NCBI GenBank assembly: GCA_034766995.1
Contig: CM068313.1
Location: 23,657,512 to 23,721,511 of the forward strand
DNA length: 64,000 nt
Origin: Acanthacorydalis orientalis
Lineage: Eukaryota; Arthropoda; Insecta; Megaloptera; Corydalidae
Direction of reading: 5' to 3'
Shown here: positions 13,117 through 27,068 of the stretch, one piece after another
Layout: each line of letters starts with the position of its first letter
Position numbering within the stretch: the first letter of the stretch is position 1
Made by a program: the position numbers and the translations under genes
The notes under the pieces: generated by a model
Databases searched by the model: none
The model's input: only the letters and a program-made list of their open reading frames with translations
Told to the model about the DNA's origin: nothing

Positions 13117-15623
13117 ATTTTCGCGTATCCGCCATATCCGTTTATCCGCAAAATCCAAAAAAATGCGATTTTTGGGGGTTTTTCGTTATTTTTTGTTATT
13201 TATTATTATTTTATGATATAGAACATTAAAATACGCATCGAACAGTATGAAATTTTTGTAATTTTTTTTACATTTTGGCTATTTTAAGCAAGAAAAACGT
13301 TTATTGTTGCGTATCCGCCATATCCGCATATCCGCAAAATCCAAAAAAATGCGATTTTTGGGGGTTTTTCGTTATTTTTTGTTATTTATTATTATCTTAT
13401 GATATAGAACATTAAAATATGCATCGAACAGTATGAAATTTTTGTAATTTTTTTTACATTTTGGCTATTTTAAGCAAGAAAAACGTTTATTTTTGCGTAT
13501 CCGCCATATCCGCATATCCGCAAAATCCAAAAAAATGCGATTTTTGGGGGTTTTTCGTTATTTTTTGTTATTTATTATTATCTTATGATACAGAACATTA
13601 AAATACGCATCGAACAGTATGAAATTTTTGTAATTTTTTTTATATTTTGGCTATTTTAAGCAAGGAAAACGTTTTTTTTTGCGGATATTTTGCGGATATT
13701 TCGCGGTTTTTGTAACTTTTTCGGTATCCATTATGAACCGATGTTATTTTTGTCTCATTTATGATATAGAACATTAAAATAGGCATCGGATAGTATGAAA
13801 TAGTTGTCACTTTTTTAACATTTTGGATATTTTAGGCATGAAAAACCTTTAATTTCGCGAATTTTTCGCGGTTTTTGTGACTTTTTTGATATCTATTATG
13901 AACCGATGTTAATTTTGACTCATGTATGATATAGTATATTAAAATACGCATCGGATAGTATGAAATAGTTGCCATTTTTATAGCATTTTGGATCTTTTAG
14001 CCATGAAAAACCTTTATTTTTGTTAATTTTTCGCGGTTTTTGTGACTTTTTCGGTATCTATTATAAACCGATGTCAATTTTGACTCAAGTATGAAATAGA
14101 ACATTAAATAACGCATAGAACAGTATGAAATAGTTGCTAGTTTTATAACATTTTGGGTATTTTATGAAGGAAAAACTGTAATTTTTGCTGATTTTTTGCG
14201 GTTTTTATGATATTTCCGACATTTATTACGGACAGATATTAATTTAGTCTAGAAATATACATAAAGCATTAAAAGACGAATCGACCAGTATTAATTAGTT
14301 GCCAAATTATCCTACATATCCACAAAATAAGCAATATCCGTAATATCCACCATATACGAAATATCCGCATTATCCGCAATATCAAAAAAATGTGATTTTT
14401 TGCAGTTTATTTGATATTTCCTACATATTTTATGGACTGATATTAATTTTAAATAAGATATGATATAGAACAATTATATACGCATCGACCGGTATGAAAT
14501 AGTTGCCCTTTTTAAAACATTTTGGATATTTTATATATTGCGGATATGGCGGATATGATTTATTTTGTTGATATGTAGGATATTTTGGTAACTAGTTAAT
14601 ACTGGTCGATTCGTCTTTTAATGCTTTATGTATATTTCTAGACAAAATTAACATCGGTCCATAATAAATGTCGGAAATATCAAAAAAACCGCAAAATATC
14701 TGCAAAAATTTCCGTTATTCCTTCATAAAATATGCAAAATGTTATAAAACTAGCAACTATTTCATACCGTTCGATGCGTATTCTCATGTTCTATATCGTA
14801 AAAGAAACAAAATTAACATAGGTTCATAATTGATACCGAAAAAGTGACAAAAACCGCGAAATATCCGCAAAACAACCGCAAATAAATAAATGTTTTTCTT
14901 GCTTAAAATATACAAAATGTAAAAAAAATGACAAAAATTTCATACTGTTCGATGCGTATTCTCATGTTCTATATCATTAGATAATAATAAATACCAAAAA
15001 TAACTCAAAAACCCCCCAAAATCGCATTTTTTTGGATTTTGCGGATATGCGGATATGGCGGATACGCAAAAATAAACGTTTTTCTTGCTTAAAATAGCCA
15101 AAATGTAAAAAAAATGACAAAAATTTCATACTGTTCGATGCGTATTCTCATGTTCTATATCATTAGATAATAATAAATACCAAAAATAACTCAAAAACCC
15201 CCCAAAATCGCATTTTTTTGGATTTTGCGGATATGCGGATATGGCGGATACGCAAAAATAAACGTTTTTCTTGCTTAAAATAGCCAAAATGTAAAAAAAA
15301 TGACAAAAATTTCATACTGTTCGATGCGTATTCTCATGTTCTATATCATTAGATAATAATAAATACCAAAAATAACTCAAAAACCCCCCAAAATCGCATT
15401 TTTTTGGATTTTGCGGATATGCGGATATGGCGGATACGCAAAAATAAACGTTTTTCTTGCTTAAAATAGCCAAAATGTAAAAAAAATGACAAAAATTTCA
15501 TACTGTTCGATGCGTATTCTCATGTTCTATATCATTAGATAATAATAAATACCAAAAATAACTCAAAAACCCCCCAAAATCGCATTTTTTTGGATTTTGC
15601 GGATATGCGGATATGGCGGATAC

Positions 15624-15686
15624 GCGGATATTGCGGATATCATATCCGCGGCGGATATCATATCCGCGGCGGATATCATATCCGCC
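15624..15686. repeat. Satellite B palindromic core 4 (3 copies)
   Basis: Three copies of GCGGATATCATATCCGCG. It is flanked by four inward monomers on the left and four outward monomers on the right, one of which (near 16438) lacks a CATATCCG block. Confidence 0.9.
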
Positions 15687-18600
15687 ATTTTCGCGTATCC
15701 GCCATATCCGTTTATCCGCAAAATCCAAAAAAATGCGATTTTTGGGGGTTTTTCGTTATTTTTTGTTATTTATTATTATTTTATGATATAGAACATTAAA
15801 ATACGCATCGAACAGTATGAAATTTTTGTAATTTTTTTTACATTTTGGCTATTTTAAGCAAGAAAAACGTTTATTTTTGCGTATCCGCCATATCCGCATA
15901 TCCGCAAAATCCAAAAAAATGCGATTTTTGGGGGTTTTTCGTTATTTTTTGTTATTTATTATTATCTTATGATATAGAACATTAAAATACGCATCGAACA
16001 GTATGAAATTTTTGTAATTTTTTTTACATTTTGGCTATTTTAAGCAAGAAAAACGTTTATTTTTGCGTATCCGCCATATCCGCATATCCGCAAAATCCAA
16101 AAAAATGCGATTTTTTGGGGTTTTTCGTTATTTTTTGTTATTTATTATTATCTTATGATATAGAACATTAAAATACGCATCGAACAGTATGAAATTTTTG
16201 TAATTTTTTTTACATTTTGGCTATTTTAAGCAAGAAAAACGTTTATTTTTGCGTATCCGCCATATCCGCATATCCGCAAAATCCAAAAAAATGCGATTTT
16301 TGGGGGTTTTTCGTTATTTTTTGTTATTTATTATTATCTTATGATATAGAACATTAAAATACGCATCGAACAGTATAAAATTTTTGTAATTTTTTTTACA
16401 TTTTGGCTATTTTAAGCAAGAAAAACGTTTATTTTTGCGTATCCGCCATATCCGCAAAATCCAAAAAAATGCGATTTTTGGGGTTTTTCGTTATTTTTTG
16501 TTATTTATTATTATCTTATGATACAGAACATTAAAATACGCATCGAACAGTATGAAATTTTTGTAATTTTTTTTATATTTTGGCTATTTTAAGCAAGGAA
16601 AACGTTTTTTTTTGCGGATATTTTGCGGATATTTCGCGGTTTTTGTAACTTTTTCGGTATCCATTATGAACCGATGTTATTTTTGTCTCATTTATGATAT
16701 AGAACATTAAAATAGGCATCGGATAGTATGAAATAGTTGTCACTTTTTTAACATTTTGGATATTTTAGGCATGAAAAACCTTTAATTTCGCGAATTTTTC
16801 GCGGTTTTTGTGACTTTTTTGATATCTATTATGAACCGATGTTAATTTTGACTCATGTATGATATAGTATATTAAAATACGCATCGGATAGTATGAAATA
16901 GTTGCCATTTTTATAGCATTTTGGATCTTTTAGCCATGAAAAACCTTTATTTTTGTTAATTTTTCGCGGTTTTTGTGACTTTTTCGGTATCTATTATAAA
17001 CCGATGTCAATTTTGACTCAAGTATGAAATAGAACATTAAATAACGCATAGAACAGTATGAAATAGTTGCTAGTTTTATAACATTTTGGGTATTTTATGA
17101 AGGAAAAACTGTAATTTTTGCTGATTTTTTGCGGTTTTTATGATATTTCCGACATTTATTACGGACAGATATTAATTTAGTCTAGAAATATACATAAAGC
17201 ATTAAAAGACGAATCGACCAGTATTAATTAGTTGCCAAATTATCCTACATATCCACAAAATAAGCAATATCCGTAATATCCACCATATACGAAATATCCG
17301 CATTATCCGCAATATCAAAAAAATGTGATTTTTTGCAGTTTATTTGATATTTCCTACATATTTTATGGACTGATATTAATTTTAAATAAGATATGATATA
17401 GAACAATTATATACGCATCGACCGGTATGAAATAGTTGCCCTTTTTAAAACATTTTGGATATTTTATATATTGCGGATATGGCGGATATGATTTATTTTG
17501 TTGATATGTAGAATATTTTGGTAACTAGTTAATACTGGTCGATTCGTCTTTTAATGCTTTATGTATATTTCTAGACAAAATTAACATCGGTCCATAATAA
17601 ATGTCGGAAATATCAAAAAAACCGCAAAATATCTGCAAAAATTTCCGTTATTCCTTCATAAAATATGCAAAATGTTATAAAACTAGCAACTATTTCATAC
17701 CGTTCGATGCGTATTCTCATGTTCTATATCGTAAAAGAAACAAAATTAACATAGGTTCATAATTGATACCGAAAAAGTGACAAAAACCGCGAAATATCCG
17801 CAAAACAACCGCAAATAAATAAATGTTTTTCTTGCTTAAAATATACAAAATGTAAAAAAAATGACAAAAATTTCATACTGTTCGATGCGTATTCTCATGT
17901 TCTATATCATTAGATAATAATAAATACCAAAAATAACTCAAAAACCCCCCAAAATCGCATTTTTTTGGATTTTGCGGATATGCGGATATGGCGGATACGC
18001 AAAAATAAACGTTTTTCTTGCTTAAAATAGCCAAAATGTAAAAAAAATGACAAAAATTTCATACTGTTCGATGCGTATTCTCATGTTCTATATCATTAGA
18101 TAATAATAAATACCAAAAATAACTCAAAAACCCCCCAAAATCGCATTTTTTTGGATTTTGCGGATATGCGGATATGGCGGATACGCAAAAATAAACGTTT
18201 TTCTTGCTTAAAATAGCCAAAATGTAAAAAAATGACAAAAATTTCATACTGTTCGATGCGTATTCTCATGTTCTATATCATTAGATAATAATAAATACCA
18301 AAAATAACTCAAAAACCCCCCAAAATCGCATTTTTTTGGATTTTGCGGATATGCGGATATGGCGAATACGCAAAAATAAACGTTTTTCTTGCTTAAAATA
18401 GCCAAAATGTAAAAAAAATGACAAAAATTTCATACTGTTCGATGCGTATTCTCATGTTCTATATCATTAGATAATAATAAATACCAAAAATAACTCAAAA
18501 ACCCCCCAAAATCGCATTTTTTTGGATTTTGCGGATATGCGGATATGGCGGATACGCAAAAATAAACGTTTTTCTTGCTTAAAATAGCCAAAATGTAAAA

Positions 18601-18927
18601 AAAATGACTAAAATTTCATACTGTTCGATGCGTATTCTCATGTTCTATATCATTAGATAATAATAAATACCAAAAATAACTCAAAAACCCCCCAAAATCG
18701 CATTTTTTTGGATTTTGCGGATATGCGGATATGGCGGATACGCAAAAATAAACGTTTTTCTTGCTTAAAATAGCCAAAATGTAAAAAAAATGACAAAAAT
18801 TTCATACTGTTCGATGCGTATTCTCATGTTCTATATCATTAGATAATAATAAATACCAAAAATAACTCAAAAACCCCCCAAAATCGCATTTTTTTGGATT
18901 TTGCGGATATGCGGATATGGCGGATAC

Positions 18928-18990
18928 GCGGATATTGCGGATATCATATCCGCGGCGGATATCATATCCGCGGCGGATATCATATCCGCC
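18928..18990. repeat. Satellite B palindromic core 5 (3 copies)
   Basis: Three dyad copies preceded by six inward 186-bp monomers, the longest monomer run in the array. Confidence 0.9.
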
Positions 18991-21311
18991 ATTTTCGCGT
19001 ATCCGCCATATCCGTTTATCCGCAAAATCCAAAAAAATGCAATTTTTGGGGGTTTTTCGTTATTTTTTGTTATTTATTATTATTTTATGATATAGAACAT
19101 TAAAATACGCATCGAACAGTATGAAATTTTTGTAATTTTTTTTACATTTTGGCTATTTTAAGCAAGAAAAACGTTTATTGTTGCGTATCCGCCATATCCG
19201 CATATCCGCAAAATCCAAAAAAATGCGATTTTTGGGGGTTTTTCGTTATTTTTTGTTATTTATTATTATCTTATGATATAGAACATTAAAATATGCATCG
19301 AACAGTATGAAATTTTTGTAATTTTTTTTACATTTTGGCTATTTTAAGCAAGAAAAACGTTTATTTTTGCGTATCCGCCATATCCGCATATCCGCAAAAT
19401 CCAAAAAAATGCGATTTTTGGGGGTTTTTCGTTATTTTTTGTTATTTATTATTATCTTATGATACAGAACATTAAAATACGCATCGAACAGTATGAAATT
19501 TTTGTAATTTTTTTTATATTTTGGCTATTTTAAGCAAGGAAAACGTTTTTTTTTGCGGATATTTTGCGGATATTTCGCGGTTTTTGTAACTTTTTCGGTA
19601 TCCATTATGAACCGATGTTATTTTTGTCTCATTTATGATATAGAACATTAAAATAGGCATCGGATAGTATGAAATAGTTGTCACTTTTTTAACATTTTGG
19701 ATATTTTAGGCATGAAAAACCTTTAATTTCGCGAATTTTTCGCGGTTTTTGTGACTTTTTTGATATCTATTATGAACCGATGTTAATTTTGACTCATGTA
19801 TGATATAGTATATTAAAATACGCATCGGATAGTATGAAATAGTTGCCATTTTTATAGCATTTTGGATCTTTTAGCCATGAAAAACCTTTATTTTTGTTAA
19901 TTTTTCGCGGTTTTTGTGACTTTTTCGGTATCTATTATAAACCGATGTCAATTTTGACTCAAGTATGAAATAGAACATTAAATAACGCATAGAACAGTAT
20001 GAAATAGTTGCTAGTTTTATAACATTTTGGGTATTTTATGAAGGAAAAACTGTAATTTTTGCTGATTTTTTGCGGTTTTTATGATATTTCCGACATTTAT
20101 TACGGACAGATATTAATTTAGTCTAGAAATATACATAAAGCATTAAAAGACGAATCGACCAGTATTAATTAGTTGCCAAATTATCCTACATATCCACAAA
20201 ATAAGCAATATCCGTAATATCCACCATATACGAAATATCCGCATTATCCGCAATATCAAAAAAATGTGATTTTTTGCAGTTTATTTGATATTTCCTACAT
20301 ATTTTATGGACTGATATTAATTTTAAATAAGATATGATATAGAACAATTATATACGCATCGACCGGTATGAAATAGTTGCCCTTTTTAAAACATTTTGGA
20401 TATTTTATATATTGCGGATATGGCGGATATGATTTATTTTGTTGATATGTAGGATATTTTGGTAACTAGTTAATACTGGTCGATTCGTCTTTTAATGCTT
20501 TATGTATATTTCTAGACAAAATTAACATCGGTCCATAATAAATGTCGGAAATATCAAAAAAACCGCAAAATATCTGCAAAAATTTCCGTTATTCCTTCAT
20601 AAAATATGCAAAATGTTATAAAACTAGCAACTATTTCATACCGTTCGATGCGTATTCTCATGTTCTATATCGTAAAAGAAACAAAATTAACATAGGTTCA
20701 TAATTGATACCGAAAAAGTGACAAAAACCGCGAAATATCCGCAAAACAACCGCAAATAAATAAATGTTTTTCTTGCTTAAAATATACAAAATGTAAAAAA
20801 AATGACAAAAATTTCATACTGTTCGATGCGTATTCTCATGTTCTATATCATTAGATAATAATAAATACCAAAAATAACTCAAAAACCCCCCAAAATCGCA
20901 TTTTTTTGGATTTTGCGGATATGCGGATATGGCGGATACGCAAAAATAAACGTTTTTCTTGCTTAAAATAGCCAAAATGTAAAAAAAATGACAAAAATTT
21001 CATACTGTTCGATGCGTATTCTCATGTTCTATATCATTAGATAATAATAAATACCAAAAATAACTCAAAAACCCCCCAAAATCGCATTTTTTTGGATTTT
21101 GCGGATATGCGGATATGGCGGATACGCAAAAATAAACGTTTTTCTTGCTTAAAATAGCCAAAATGTAAAAAAAATGACAAAAATTTCATACTGTTCGATG
21201 CGTATTCTCATGTTCTATATCATTAGATAATAATAAATACCAAAAATAACTCAAAAACCCCCCAAAATCGCATTTTTTTGGATTTTGCGGATATGCGGAT
21301 ATGGCGGATAC

Positions 21312-21428
21312 GCGGATATTGCGGATATCATATCCGCGGCGGTTATCATATCCGCGGCGGATATCATATCCGCGGCGGATATCATATCCGCGGCGGATAT
21401 CATATCCGCGGAGGATATCATATCCGCC
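21312..21428. repeat. Satellite B palindromic core 6 (6 copies)
   Basis: Six dyad copies with the same GCGGTTATC and GAGGATATC variants, in the same positions, as cores 1 and 7. Confidence 0.9.
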
Positions 21429-23954
21429 ATTTTCGCGTATCCGCCATATCCGTTTATCCGCAAAATCCAAAAAAATGCGATTTTTGGGGGTTTTTCGTTA
21501 TTTTTTGTTATTTATTATTATCTTATGATATAGAACATTAAAATACGCATCGAACAGTATGAAATTTTTGTAATTTTTTTTACATTTTGGCTATTTTAAG
21601 CAAGAAAAACGTTTATTTTTGCGTATCCGCCATATCCGCATATCCGCAAAATCCAAAAAAATGCGATTTTTGGGGGTTTTTCGTTATTTTTTGTTATTTA
21701 TTATTATCTTATGATATAGAACATTAAAATACGCATCGAACAGTATGAAATTTTTGTAATTTTTTTTACATTTTGGCTATTTTAAGCAAGAAAAACGTTT
21801 ATTTTTGCGTATCCGCCATATCCGCATATCCGCAAAATCCAAAAAAATGCGATTTTTGGGGGTTTTTCGTTATTTTTTGTTATTTATTATTATCTTATGA
21901 TATAGAACATTAAAATACGCATCGAACAGTATAAAATTTTTGTAATTTTTTTTACATTTTGGCTATTTTAAGCAAGAAAAACGTTTATTTTTGCGTATCC
22001 GCCATATCCGCATATCCGCAAAATCCAAAAAAATCCGATTTTTGGGGGTTTTTCGTTATTTTTTGTTATTTATTATTATCTTATGATACAGAACATTAAA
22101 ATACGCATCGAACAGTATGAAATTTTTGTAATTTTTTTTATATTTTGGCTATTTTAAGCAAGGAAAACGTTTTTTTTTTGCGGATATTTTGCGGATATTT
22201 CGCGGTTTTTGTAACTTTTTCGGTATCCATTATGAACCGATGTTATTTTTGTCTCATTTATGATATAGAACATTAAAATAGGCATCGGATAGTATGAAAT
22301 AGTTGCCACTTTTTTAACATTTTGGATATTTTAGGCATGAAAAATCTTTAATTTCGCGAATTTTTCGCGGTTTTTGTGACTTTTTTGGTATCTATTATGA
22401 ACCGATGTTAATTTTGACTCATGTATGATATAGTATATTAAAATACGCATCGGATAGTATGAAATAGTTGCCATTTTTATAGCATTTTGGATCTTTTAGC
22501 CATGAAAAACCTTTATTTTTGTTAATTTTTCGCGGTTTTTGTGACTTTTTCGGTATCTATTATAAACCGATGTCAATTTTGACTCAAGTATGAAATAGAA
22601 CATTAAATAACGCATAGAACAGTATGAAATAGTTGCTAGTTTTATAACATTTTGGGTATTTTATGAAGGAAAAACTGTAATTTTTGCTGATTTTTTGCGG
22701 TTTTTATGATATTTCCGACATTTATTACGGACAGATATTAATTTAGTCTAGAAATATACATAAAGCATTAAAAGACGAATCGACCAGTATTAATTAGTTG
22801 CCAAATTATCCTACATATCCACAAAATAAGCAATATCCGTAATATCCACCATATACGAAATATCCGCATTATCCGCAATATCAAAAAAATGTGATTTTTT
22901 GCAGTTTATTTGATATTTCCTACATATTTTATGGACTGATATTAATTTTAAATAAGATATGATATAGAACAATTATATACGCATCGACCGGTATGAAATA
23001 GTTGCCCTTTTTAAAACATTTTGGATATTTTATATATTGCGGATATGGCGGATATTGAGGATATGGCGGATATGATTTATTTTGTTGATATGTAGGATAT
23101 TTTGGTAACTAGTTAATACTGGTCGATTCGTCTTTTAATGCTTTATGTATATTTCTAGACAAAATTAACATCGGTCCATAATAAATGTCGGAAATATCAA
23201 AAAAACCGCAAAATATCTGCAAAAATTTCCGTTATTCCTTCATAAAATATGCAAAATGTTATAAAACTAGCAACTATTTCATACCGTTCGATGCGTATTC
23301 TCATGTTCTATATCGTAAAAGAAACAAAATTAACATAGGTTCATAATTGATACCGAAAAAGTGACAAAAACCGCGAAATATCCGCAAAACATCCGCAAAT
23401 AAATAAATGTTTTTCTTGCTTAAAATATACAAAATGTAAAAAAAATGACAAAAATTTCATACTGTTCGATGCGTATTCTCATGTTCTATATCATTAGATA
23501 ATAATAAATACCAAAAATAACTCAAAAACCCCCCAAAATCGCATTTCTTTGGATTTTGCGGATATGCGGATATGGCGGATACGCAAAAATAAACGTTTTT
23601 CTTGCTTAAAATAGCCAAAATGTAAAAAAAATGACAAAAATTTCATACTGTTCGATGCGTATTCTCATGTTCTATATCATTAGATAATAATAAATACCAA
23701 AAATAACTCAAAAACCCCCCAAAATCGCATTTTTTTGGATTTTGCGGATATGCGGATATGGCGGATACGCAAAAATAAACGTTTTTCTTGCTTAAAATAG
23801 CCAAAATGTAAAAAAAATGACAAAAATTTCATACTGTTCGATGCGTATTCTCATGTTCTATATCATTAGATAATAATAAATACCAAAAATAACTCAAAAA
23901 CCCCCCAAAATCGCATTTTTTTGGATTTTGCGGATATGCGGATATGGCGGATAC

Positions 23955-24071
23955 GCGGATATTGCGGATATCATATCCGCGGCGGTTATCATATCCGCGG
24001 CGGATATCATATCCGCGGCGGATATCATATCCGCGGCGGATATCATATCCGCGGAGGATATCATATCCGCC
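23955..24071. repeat. Satellite B palindromic core 7 (6 copies)
   Basis: By eye identical in layout and variants to core 6, which lies 2643 bp upstream. The flanking monomers also share markers, such as AAATCCGATTTTTGG instead of AAATGCGATTTTTGG. Confidence 0.9.
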
Positions 24072-26969
24072 ATTTTCGCGTATCCGCCATATCCGTTTAT
24101 CCGCAAAATCCAAAAAAATGCGATTTTTGGGGGTTTTTCGTTATTTTTTGTTATTTATTATTATCTTATGATATAGAACATTAAAATACGCATCGAACAG
24201 TATGAAATTTTTGTAATTTTTTTTACATTTTGGCTATTTTAAGCAAGAAAAACGTTTATTTTTGCGTATCCGCCATATCCGCATATCCGCAAAATCCAAA
24301 AAAATGCGATTTTTGGGGGTTTTTCGTTATTTTTTGTTATTTATTATTATCTTATGATATAGAACATTAAAATACGCATCGAACAGTATGAAATTTTTGT
24401 AATTTTTTTTACATTTTGGCTATTTTAAGCAAGAAAAACGTTTATTTTTGCGTATCCGCCATATCCGCATATCCGCAAAATCCAAAAAAATGCGATTTTT
24501 GGGGGTTTTTCGTTATTTTTTGTTATTTATTATTATCTTATGATATAGAACATTAAAATACGCATCGAACAGTATAAAATTTTTGTAATTTTTTTTACAT
24601 TTTGGCTATTTTAAGCAAGAAAAACGTTTATTTTTGCGTATCCGCCATATCCGCATATCCGCAAAATCCAAAAAAATCCGATTTTTGGGGGTTTTTCGTT
24701 ATTTTTTGTTATTTATTATTATCTTATGATACAGAACATTAAAATACGCATCGAACAGTATGAAATTTTTGTAATTTTTTTTATATTTTGGCTATTTTAA
24801 GCAAGGAAAACGTTTTTTTTTTGCGGATATTTTGCGGATATTTCGCGGTTTTTGTAACTTTTTCGGTATCCATTATGAACCGATGTTATTTTTGTCTCAT
24901 TTATGATATAGAACATTAAAATAGGCATCGGATAGTATGAAATAGTTGCCACTTTTTTAACATTTTGGATATTTTAGGCATGAAAAATCTTTAATTTCGC
25001 GAATTTTTCGCGGTTTTTGTGACTTTTTTGGTATCTATTATGAACCGATGTTAATTTTGACTCATGTATGATATAGTATATTAAAATACGCATCGGATAG
25101 TATGAAATAGTTGCCATTTTTATAGCATTTTGGATCTTTTAGCCATGAAAAACCTTTATTTTTGTTAATTTTTCGCGGTTTTTGTGACTTTTTCGGTATC
25201 TATTATAAACCGATGTCAATTTTGACTCAAGTATGAAATAGAACATTAAATAACGCATAGAACAGTATGAAATAGTTGCTAGTTTTATAACATTTTGGGT
25301 ATTTTATGAAGGAAAAACTGTAATTTTTGCTGATTTTTTGCGGTTTTTATGATATTTCCGACATTTATTACGGACAGATATTAATTTAGTCTAGAAATAT
25401 ACATAAAGCATTAAAAGACGAATCGACCAGTATTAATTAGTTGCCAAATTATCCTACATATCCACAAAATAAGCAATATCCGTAATATCCACCATATACG
25501 AAATATCCGCATTATCCGCAATATCAAAAAAATGTGATTTTTTGCAGTTTATTTGATATTTCCTACATATTTTATGGACTGATATTAATTTTAAATAAGA
25601 TATGATATAGAACAATTATATACGCATCGACCGGTATGAAATAGTTGCCCTTTTTAAAACATTTTGGATATTTTATATATTGCGGATATGGCGGATATTG
25701 AGGATATGGCGGATATGATTTATTTTGTTGATATGTAGGATATTTTGGTAACTAGTTAATACTGGTCGATTCGTCTTTTAATGCTTTATGTATATTTCTA
25801 GACAAAATTAACATCGGTCCATAATAAATGTCGGAAATATCAAAAAAACCGCAAAATATCTGCAAAAATTTCCGTTATTCCTTCATAAAATATGCAAAAT
25901 GTTATAAAACTAGCAACTATTTCATACCGTTCGATGCGTATTCTCATGTTCTATATCGTAAAAGAAACAAAATTAACATAGGTTCATAATTGATACCGAA
26001 AAAGTGACAAAAACCGCGAAATATCCGCAAAACATCCGCAAATAAATAAATGTTTTTCTTGCTTAAAATATACAAAATGTAAAAAAAATGACAAAAATTT
26101 CATACTGTTCGATGCGTATTCTCATGTTCTATATCATTAGATAATAATAAATACCAAAAATAACTCAAAAACCCCCCAAAATCGCATTTCTTTGGATTTT
26201 GCGGATATGCGGATATGGCGGATACGCAAAAATAAACGTTTTTCTTGCTTAAAATAGCCAAAATGTAAAAAAAATGACAAAAATTTCATACTGTTCGATG
26301 CGTATTCTCATGTTCTATATCATTAGATAATAATAAATACCAAAAATAACTCAAAAACCCCCCAAAATCGCATTTTTTTGGATTTTGCGGATATGCGGAT
26401 ATGGCGGATACGCAAAAATAAACGTTTTTCTTGCTTAAAATAGCCAAAATGTAAAAAAAATGACAAAAATTTCATACTGTTCGATGCGTATTCTCATGTT
26501 CTATATCATTAGATAATAATAAATACCAAAAATAACTCAAAAACCCCCCAAAATCGCATTTTTTTGGATTTTGCGGATATGCGGATATGGCGGATACGCA
26601 AAAATAAACGTTTTTCTTGCTTGAAATAGCCAAAATGTAAAAAAAATGACAAAAATTTCATACTGTTCGATGCGTATTCTCATGTTCTATATCATTAGAT
26701 AATAATAAATACCAAAAATAACTCAAAAACCCCCCAAAATCGCATTTTTTTCGATTTTGCGGATATGCGGATATGGCGGATACGCAAAAATAAACGTTTT
26801 TCTTGCTTAAAATAGCCAAAATGTCAAAAAAATGACAAAAATTTCATACTGTTCGATGCGTATTCTCATGTTCTATATCATTAGATAATAATAAATACCA
26901 AAAATAACTCAAAAACCCCCCAAAATCGCATTTTTTTGGATTTTGCGGATATGCGGATATGGCGGATAC

Positions 26970-27068
26970 GCGTATATTGCGGATATCATATCCGCGGCGG
27001 TTATCATATCCGCGGCGGATATCATATCCGCGGCGGATATCATATCCGCGGCGGATATCATATCCGCC
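26970..27068. repeat. Satellite B palindromic core 8 (5 copies)
   Basis: Five dyad copies; the lead-in is mutated to GCGTATATTGCGG. This is the last core before the array decays into more diverged monomers (28150-30520). Confidence 0.9.
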
